Positions 1-4,671 of a stretch of 9,037 bases of DNA are shown piece after piece. The stretch lies in NCBI GenBank assembly GCA_015229095.1, contig JADGCE010000110.1, forward strand, positions 1 to 9,037, given 5' to 3'. Numbering within the stretch: the stretch's first letter is position 1; each line of letters opens with the position of its first letter. The notes below the pieces were generated by a model. It saw only the letters and a program-made list of their open reading frames with translations. It was not told where the DNA came from and did not search any database. This DNA is from Magnetococcales bacterium. Lineage in GTDB: Bacteria; Pseudomonadota; Magnetococcia; Magnetococcales; Magnetaquicoccaceae. Both the position numbers and the translations under genes were made by a program.

Positions 1-92
1 GTCGTCTGTCTGCCCCTGACCGAGGGGTTGAGGCAAGTGTGCCGCTGCGCGCTACAGACGATCGCGTTAAAGAAGCTGAAAAGGAGCAGGAC
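1..92. other. Left edge, upstream of first gene; no gene assigned
   Basis: This leader precedes the first supported gene. Two forward frames are open to the window edge. One is in frame with the FGE-fold gene and carries a GTG at 39. The other ends at a TGA near 106-108 and would overlap that gene's start. The third frame hits TGA at 17-19. Any of these could be the tail of an upstream gene, but the peptides are too short to recognise. No promoter was identified. Confidence 0.4.
81..86 (+). promoter_or_regulatory. Shine-Dalgarno site fixing the start of the FGE-fold gene
   Basis: AAGGAG lies 6 nt before the ATG at 93. This near-perfect site with good spacing favours ATG 93 over the in-frame GTG at 39, which would add 18 residues of charged, non-conserved sequence. 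Confidence 0.75.
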
Positions 93-1055
93 ATGGCGAT
101 CATTTTGAACATCTCCCCTTCGGAAAAATTGCTGCAATTCCGGGCCATCGTCCGCGTGGTCGCCAAGACCCATTCGGGCGTGATGGCCAATCAGGTCAAG
201 CAGGTGTTGATGCAAGAAGCGGAGACTCTGGAACTGGATCCCATGGATGTGCGCCGGGTGCTGGGCATGTACAGCTTTGCACAAGAGTCCTGGGATCGCT
301 GGGTCACCGTGACAGAGCACAAGCTGCCCCGCTGGCGGGTCTTGCCCAACCAGCCGGAGCTGGGCACCTACTGGCGGGATCTGCGTACAGACATGGAATT
401 TGTCTGGGTGCCGGGAGGGGAGTTTGAAATGGGCAACCTGCTGGGGGGAGGGTTCGGCAACGAAAAGCCGGTGCATGAGGTCTCCCTGAACGGGTTCTGG
501 TTGGGTCGCTTCCCGGTCACCCAAGAGGAGTGGATCAAGGTGATGGGCAGCAAACCCGACTATTATAAGGAGGGGGAGCGTTATCCGGTGGAAAAGGTCT
601 CCTGGGACGATGCCCAGGCCTTCATCGCCGCCCTGAATGCCGATGAGGAGAGCCGTTTTCGGCTGCCAACAGAGGCCGAGTGGGAGTATGCGGCACGCAG
701 TGGCGGTAAACGGGAGGAGTATGCGGGGGGTAGCGATCCCAACCTGGTCGCCTGGTATGATCAAAACAGCGATGGCGTTGTCCATCCGGTGGGACAAAAG
801 GCTCCCAACGGCTTGGGACTCTATGACATGAGTGGCAACGTGCTGGAGTGGTGCCAGGATTGGTTTCAGGACGAATATTACAAAAAAATCCCCTCCTCCA
901 ACCCGAAAGGACCCTCTGACGGCACCTATCGTGTGTTGCGAGGTGGCAGCTGGGACAGTGCTTCCAACTATATCCGTGCCACGGCACGCAACTATTGGGA
1001 ACCGGACAATCGGGATTTTTACACCGGTTTCCGGGTGTTGCGGACCAGTGTATAA
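93..1055 (+). CDS. FGE/SUMF1-fold (C-type-lectin-like) protein, probably not a catalytic formylglycine-generating enzyme
   Basis: The 320-residue protein has a helical N-terminal segment (about 10-80) and an FGE-sulfatase/SUMF1 domain (about 101-320). Domain landmarks in order are FEMG (111-114), PVTQEEW (141-147), VSWDDAQAF (169-177), LPTEAEWEYAARSG (191-204), LYDMSGNVLEWCQDW (243-257), RVLRGGSW (280-287) and TGFRVLR (311-317). In human FGE the two copper-binding catalytic cysteines follow the RGGS motif. Here they align with S289 and I294, and C254 is the only cysteine, so sulfatase activation is unlikely. No sulfatase gene is nearby. The domain may serve as a ligand- or protein-binding scaffold, as in many bacterial SUMF1-like proteins and DGR targets. 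No signal peptide is evident. The start is set by the AAGGAG at 81-86. A 63-bp gap separates it from the next gene. The fold assignment is firm; the role is unknown. Confidence 0.85.
   Translation: MAIILNISPSEKLLQFRAIVRVVAKTHSGVMANQVKQVLMQEAETLELDPMDVRRVLGMYSFAQESWDRWVTVTEHKLPRWRVLPNQPELGTYWRDLRTDMEFVWVPGGEFEMGNLLGGGFGNEKPVHEVSLNGFWLGRFPVTQEEWIKVMGSKPDYYKEGERYPVEKVSWDDAQAFIAALNADEESRFRLPTEAEWEYAARSGGKREEYAGGSDPNLVAWYDQNSDGVVHPVGQKAPNGLGLYDMSGNVLEWCQDWFQDEYYKKIPSSNPKGPSDGTYRVLRGGSWDSASNYIRATARNYWEPDNRDFYTGFRVLRTSV
939..1043 (+). other. DGR variable-region-like segment at the C-terminus of the FGE-fold protein
   Basis: After RGGSW, residues 288-293 (D, S, A, S, N, Y; codons GAC AGT GCT TCC AAC TAT) sit where many DGR target proteins carry adenine-mutagenised codons. 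All six codons end in a pyrimidine and can be derived from AAC or AAT by changing adenines only. Codons 308-310 (GAT TTT TAC), before the closing TGFRV, fit the same rule. This is the layout of DGR targets with an FGE/C-type-lectin fold. No template repeat or reverse transcriptase gene lies in the window, and non-DGR FGE-like proteins share the RGGSW...GFR frame, so the assignment is tentative. Confidence 0.35.
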
Positions 1056-1062
1056 CACATGG
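1045..1062 (+). other. Small hairpin across the stop codon of the FGE-fold gene
   Basis: CCAGTGT (1045-1051) can pair with ACAC plus TGG (1055-1058, 1060-1062) around an ATA loop, with A1059 bulged, giving about 7 base pairs. It includes the TAA stop at 1053-1055. No T-run follows, so it is not a convincing terminator. Its place just after the variable-like segment recalls the hairpin found downstream of DGR variable regions, but it is short and could be chance. Confidence 0.3.
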
Positions 1063-1118
1063 AAGGGCCGACGCATGGGCATCCATCGAGCATCCTTTTC
1101 TTCCTAGGCTGACACGTC

Positions 1119-2189
1119 ATGCAGAAAACGATCCTTCTGGTCGATGATGAGGATGCAAACCTGGAGCTGTTACAGAAGTTGTTGAAAGACGACTATGCCC
1201 TGGTGTGCGCCAAAAACGGCCCGAAAGCTCTTGTGTTGGCTGCACAACAACCCGACTTGATCCTGCTGGACATTATGATGCCTGGTATGGATGGCTATGA
1301 GGTTTGTCGTCGCCTGAAGGCCAATGAACGGACCAAAAATATCCCGGTTATCCTCGTCGCCTCCAAGCGGGAGATGTCCGACGAGATCGACGGGTTAAAA
1401 ATTGGCGCGTCGGACTATATTGCCAAGCCCCTGGCACCCCTGGAGGTCAAAGCGCGGGTCAAAACCTATCTGGCGTTGCAGGCCGCCGCCCAACCCGACC
1501 AGGATGCCCAGTCGGGATGCACCACCTGCCTCGCCGTCAAGGGCTCCCTCAGTCGTTTGCAAAGTTTGGCGGAAAACCTGCTGAAGGAGAGCACCCTGGC
1601 GGCAGAGCACAGAAAAGTTCTCCTGGCCATGCACAATGAGAGCTTTCATGCCCAAAGCCTGCTCCATCTCTCCCTGACGGTGCTCCCCATGGAGCAGGGC
1701 AACTATCCTCTGCAAGCGGGCAATCTGGATCTGTTGGCCTTGATTCGCAGCGTGCGCACCCAGTTGGAACCCCTGATTCGCAGCAAAAAATTGACCCTCA
1801 AAGTGCAGTTGCAAAGCAAGGCAGAGACGGAAAAGAATGTTTTTATCGTCCGGGGCGAAAAAATGCTCTGTTATCTCCTCTTTTTCAATCTGATCAGGCG
1901 GGCCTTGGAAGCGGCGCCCAACGATCAGGTTGTCACCCTCTCCATGGAGGATACCAGCAAAAGCGGCATTATACGGATTCACGACCCAGGCATCATCGCG
2001 GCGGGGTTGCGGGAGCAGTTTTTCGCCAAAGAGTCCCATGCGGGCAAACCGCCGGCGGGGATCGGTTTGGATGCCTATACCGCCAAATTGCTCACCGAAA
2101 TCCAGGGCGGTCGGATTCGCATGCGGGTCGATGAGGCAAAAGGAACAGAAATTGTCTTCTCTCTCCCCAAAGGAGAGACCAGTGAATAG
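1119..2189 (+). CDS. Response regulator receiver fused to a degenerate histidine-kinase-like core
   Basis: The 356-residue cytoplasmic protein has a REC domain at about 3-120, with acidic pair D9/D10, phosphoacceptor D51 (LLDIMMPGMDG) and K103 (IAKP). The usual switch Thr/Ser is A81, followed by S82. Residues about 140-190 resemble the two-helix dimerisation domain of histidine kinases but show no H-box: the expected HE-L-xx-PL motif is missing. Residues about 203-352 have the outline of a HATPase_c domain. The N-box reads NLIRRALEAA (257-266), with Arg261 where Asn binds Mg. The G1 box reads HDPGII (288-293), without the second glycine. The G2 region keeps GIGL (314-317). It is probably a pseudokinase or a phosphorylation-gated binding protein. 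A weak AGG at 1106-1108 precedes the ATG, and the start is supported by the normal REC beginning. It lies on the same strand, 65 bp before the REC-PAS gene. Confidence 0.85.
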   Translation: MQKTILLVDDEDANLELLQKLLKDDYALVCAKNGPKALVLAAQQPDLILLDIMMPGMDGYEVCRRLKANERTKNIPVILVASKREMSDEIDGLKIGASDYIAKPLAPLEVKARVKTYLALQAAAQPDQDAQSGCTTCLAVKGSLSRLQSLAENLLKESTLAAEHRKVLLAMHNESFHAQSLLHLSLTVLPMEQGNYPLQAGNLDLLALIRSVRTQLEPLIRSKKLTLKVQLQSKAETEKNVFIVRGEKMLCYLLFFNLIRRALEAAPNDQVVTLSMEDTSKSGIIRIHDPGIIAAGLREQFFAKESHAGKPPAGIGLDAYTAKLLTEIQGGRIRMRVDEAKGTEIVFSLPKGETSE

Positions 2190-2254
2190 CCTACTGACCA
2201 TCCAACCGGTCCAGGGCTTCTTCACTGCGCCTTGGGATGTGGCAGGTACCAGAA

Positions 2255-3028
2255 ATGCGTAAAGACAAGATTCTGGTGATCGATGACGAGCAGCTGATCT
2301 TTGACTCCATTGAAGATACGCTTGCGGACGACTATGAGCTCTACCACGCACCCAACGGCGCGATTGGTCTGCAGATGCTGGAGCAACATCGTCCCATCCT
2401 GGTCATCCTGGATATACGCATGCCGGTCATGGATGGTTTTGAATTTTTGCAGAAGGCCGGCATCTCCGCCGACGATCCCTATTCGGTGATTGTCCTTTCC
2501 GGTCATGCCGCCGGTTCGGAGGTCAGTGCCTGCTACGACATGGGCATCACCGCCTTTTTGCGCAAACCCTTCAACATTTTCGAGCTGAAGGGGTTGGTGA
2601 AGCAGTGCATCTCCGCGAAAAAGCAGTATCAGGTATTGCTCCATGAAAAACAATACATTCGCGCCCTCTTTGACTATTCCATGGATTTGATCATTGCCAT
2701 TGACAGCGCCTTCAACATTGTCGATCTCAACCCGACCGCAGAGACACTGTTTGGCATGACCAGCGGAGAGTTGAAAGGCACTCCCTTCAAAAATCTGTTC
2801 GCCCACGATGCACAATTCGAGGCCGTTGAGGCCCTGCTCTGCTCCGGACAACCCTTTTCCGATGCCTTATTCCTCTGTGACAGCAGCGGGGAGCACTGTT
2901 CGGTGGTCCTGAAGTTTGCTGTACTGCATGACGAATCTGGCAACCCCATCGATGCCGTTGAGGAAGGGGAAAAGCATCGCTGGGAGCGAGCCAGTATTCT
3001 GTTGTCTTTCGCAGGACAAGAGCGATGA
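2255..3028 (+). CDS. REC-PAS response regulator without DNA-binding domain
   Basis: The 257-residue protein has a REC domain at about 4-120: acidic pair D10/D11, phosphoacceptor D53 (ILDIRMPVMDGF), S82 (VLSGH) and K104 (LRKPF), all intact. A short helical linker (about 121-133) leads to a PAS domain (about 134-240, beginning YIRALFDYSMDLIIAIDS). The C-terminal 20 or so residues are charged and match nothing I know, and there is no HTH, kinase or enzymatic output. The start at ATG 2255 is preferred because the paralogue at 4668 begins the same way (M-x-K-x-x-ILV-x-DDEQ). An in-frame ATG at 2237 would add six residues, and neither has a strong ribosome site. The stop overlaps the kinase start (ATGA), indicating translational coupling. 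The REC domain is about 62% identical by hand count to the REC of the 901-residue protein downstream. It is probably a partner of the kinase encoded next to it. Confidence 0.85.
   Translation: MRKDKILVIDDEQLIFDSIEDTLADDYELYHAPNGAIGLQMLEQHRPILVILDIRMPVMDGFEFLQKAGISADDPYSVIVLSGHAAGSEVSACYDMGITAFLRKPFNIFELKGLVKQCISAKKQYQVLLHEKQYIRALFDYSMDLIIAIDSAFNIVDLNPTAETLFGMTSGELKGTPFKNLFAHDAQFEAVEALLCSGQPFSDALFLCDSSGEHCSVVLKFAVLHDESGNPIDAVEEGEKHRWERASILLSFAGQER
3013..3016 (+). promoter_or_regulatory. Ribosome binding site of the sensor kinase, inside the preceding gene
   Basis: AGGA lies 8 nt before the ATG at 3025, within the last codons of the REC-PAS gene. It supports the ATGA overlap start, which is also required to include the hydrophobic signal segment. 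Confidence 0.55.
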
Positions 3029-4671
3029 GCCGGCCCCGCCCCCCTGGGTTTCACCCCCTTTTTTTTTTAGTATTGTGTTGGACCTTCTCCCTGACACTCT
3101 CCCTGCAAGCGGAGAGCGGGCGGGATGTGCGGGTGGGCGTTTATCAAAACCGTCCGGGCGTCTTCGTGGCCGAAGATGGCCAGGCTCGCGGTTTTTATAT
3201 CGACATGCTGGAATCCACAGCAGATGCAGAGGGTTGGCACGTTCAATACATACCGGGCACCTGGCCGGAAGGGTTGGGGCGTCTGGAAAGCGGTGAGATC
3301 GATCTGCTGGTTGCCATTGCCCACACGGTGGAGAGGGAAAAAAAATATCATTTTACCAAAGAGACCGTCTTTGCCAACTGGGGGCAGCTCTACGTTAAAA
3401 ACCCGCAGATTCAATCGGTTCTCGACCTGGAAGGGCGGAAGGTCGCCGGTTTGAAAGGGGATATTTTCACCCAGAGATTCAGCGAACTCATGGAAAGTTT
3501 TCATATTTCCATCAATCTGATCGAGACTGCTGAATATACCGACGTGTTGCGCCTGATCGAGGATGGTTTTGTGGAAGCCGGCATTGTCTCCCGCTCCAAC
3601 GGTATTGTCATCGAAAAAAAGTTTAATGTGTTTCGCAGTCCCATCATCTGCTGCCCCGTCGAGATACGTTACGCCACCCTGAAAGGCAAAAATCAAGAGT
3701 TGCTGGATGCCATGGACCGCCATATTGCGCGGCTGCGCCTGGACAAAGACTCCCTCTATTATCGTTCCATGGAACGATGGTTTGGGGGCAGAGGACAGGA
3801 GCAGTTGCCGGCATGGCTCTTCTGGCTCTTTGCCATTGTGACCGGCGCCATCGTGCTGCTGGTGGTCGGGGTTGTGATTCTCAGACAGCAACGGCGGTTG
3901 ATCGAGCAAAAACTGGAGAGCTCCTACGCGGAAAAACGGGCCATGGAGGTCAAGATGCTCGCCACTTCCAAACTGGCCAGCATCGGAGAGGTGGCCACCG
4001 GGGTGGCGCATGAGTTGAATCAGCCCCTGACCTATATCAGCACCTTTACACAAAACCTGGAAACCGCCCTGCAAAGCGATTCCGTCAACATTGAAAGACT
4101 CAAAAAACGGATCGGCACGGTCAACGAACAGTTTCGCCGCATCGATGAAATCATCCGTCATTTGCAGACCTTTGGCCGCAAGGATGACAGCATCGGCGCC
4201 AACAACATGCAGACCATCCAGTTGGCGGAGGTGGTGGAAAAGACCCTTCTGTTCCTGGGGGAGCGCATCCGGTTGCGCAATATTGCACTGGAAAAAATGT
4301 TTGAGGACAACATACCTCCCATCGCGGGCAACATGACCAGGTTGGAGCAGATCTTTATCAATTTTTTCCAGAATGCCATCCACGCACTGAACAATCGGGA
4401 ACATGCAACCATCACCATCTCCATTGCCTACCTGCCGGCAAACAAAAAAATTCAGGTACAATTTTCCGACAACGGCATGGGCATGGAACCCCACGTGCGC
4501 AAGAAAATTTTTGAACCGTTTTTCACCACGAAGGGAATCGGTGAGGGAACGGGACTTGGGCTTTCCATCGTCTACGGTATCGTGGAGGAGCATGGTGGCA
4601 GCATTACCTGCATCTCCGAACCGGGCGTGGGCACAACCTTTGCCCTCCTTTTCCCGGAGAAACCAGCATGA
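3025..4671 (+). CDS. Membrane sensor histidine kinase with periplasmic family 3 solute-binding domain
   Basis: The 548-residue inner-membrane kinase begins with a signal peptide or first membrane segment (about 10-28, PLFFLVLCWTFSLTLSLQA). A periplasmic SBP_bac_3-type domain follows (about 34-255), containing VGVYQNRPG, GFYIDML, LLVAIAHTVEREKKYHFT and LDLEGRKVAGLKGD. A transmembrane helix spans about 262-286. The cytoplasmic core has HisKA with H329 in AHELNQPLTYI and HATPase_c with N-box N447/N450, G1 box DNGMG (482-486), F-box FEPFFTTK (496-503) and G2 box GTGLGLS (508-514). All catalytic motifs are intact. SBP domains of this class commonly bind amino acids or other small polar solutes; the ligand here is unknown. 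The gene overlaps both neighbours by ATGA, and the two flanking genes carry paralogous REC domains, so they are the likely phosphotransfer partners. A run of ten T lies in the signal-peptide codons (3059-3068). Confidence 0.93.
   Translation: MSRPRPPGFHPLFFLVLCWTFSLTLSLQAESGRDVRVGVYQNRPGVFVAEDGQARGFYIDMLESTADAEGWHVQYIPGTWPEGLGRLESGEIDLLVAIAHTVEREKKYHFTKETVFANWGQLYVKNPQIQSVLDLEGRKVAGLKGDIFTQRFSELMESFHISINLIETAEYTDVLRLIEDGFVEAGIVSRSNGIVIEKKFNVFRSPIICCPVEIRYATLKGKNQELLDAMDRHIARLRLDKDSLYYRSMERWFGGRGQEQLPAWLFWLFAIVTGAIVLLVVGVVILRQQRRLIEQKLESSYAEKRAMEVKMLATSKLASIGEVATGVAHELNQPLTYISTFTQNLETALQSDSVNIERLKKRIGTVNEQFRRIDEIIRHLQTFGRKDDSIGANNMQTIQLAEVVEKTLLFLGERIRLRNIALEKMFEDNIPPIAGNMTRLEQIFINFFQNAIHALNNREHATITISIAYLPANKKIQVQFSDNGMGMEPHVRKKIFEPFFTTKGIGEGTGLGLSIVYGIVEEHGGSITCISEPGVGTTFALLFPEKPA
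3059..3068 (+). repeat. T10 homopolymer within the signal-peptide codons of the kinase
   Basis: Ten consecutive T residues form codons for L12-F13-F14-L15 of the kinase. It is the longest homopolymer I noticed in the window. Its position near the 5' end of the gene means any slippage would truncate the protein before the sensor domain. Hydrophobic signal codons are naturally T-rich, so this may have no regulatory meaning. Confidence 0.8.
4656..4659 (+). promoter_or_regulatory. Ribosome binding site of the REC-MBL-CNB gene
   Basis: GGAG, 8 nt before the ATG at 4668, lies in the last codons of the kinase gene. It supports the ATGA overlap start and translational coupling. Confidence 0.6.

Noticed and set aside
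93..1055. Annotation as an active formylglycine-generating enzyme
   Set aside because: Both expected catalytic cysteine positions are occupied by other residues and no sulfatase is encoded nearby.
1056..1118. Terminator or promoter between the FGE-fold gene and the receiver/pseudokinase gene
   Set aside because: The T-rich stretch near 1095-1102 is not preceded by a convincing GC-rich stem, and no clear -35/-10 pair was seen.
1395..2351. 318-codon open frame on the minus strand
   Set aside because: It overlaps the receiver/pseudokinase gene and the start of the REC-PAS gene, crossing a gene boundary with no motif of its own.
2916..3296. 126-codon plus-strand frame bridging the REC-PAS and kinase genes
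   Set aside because: Its sequence is low-quality out-of-frame translation (Pro-, Arg- and Gly-rich), and both real genes are intact across the junction with an ATGA overlap.
3067..4593. 508-codon open frame on the minus strand
   Set aside because: It lies wholly opposite the sensor kinase, whose motifs are all intact. The antisense peptide shows no recognisable domain and is rich in His/Gln/Phe of the kind produced by reading biased codons backwards.
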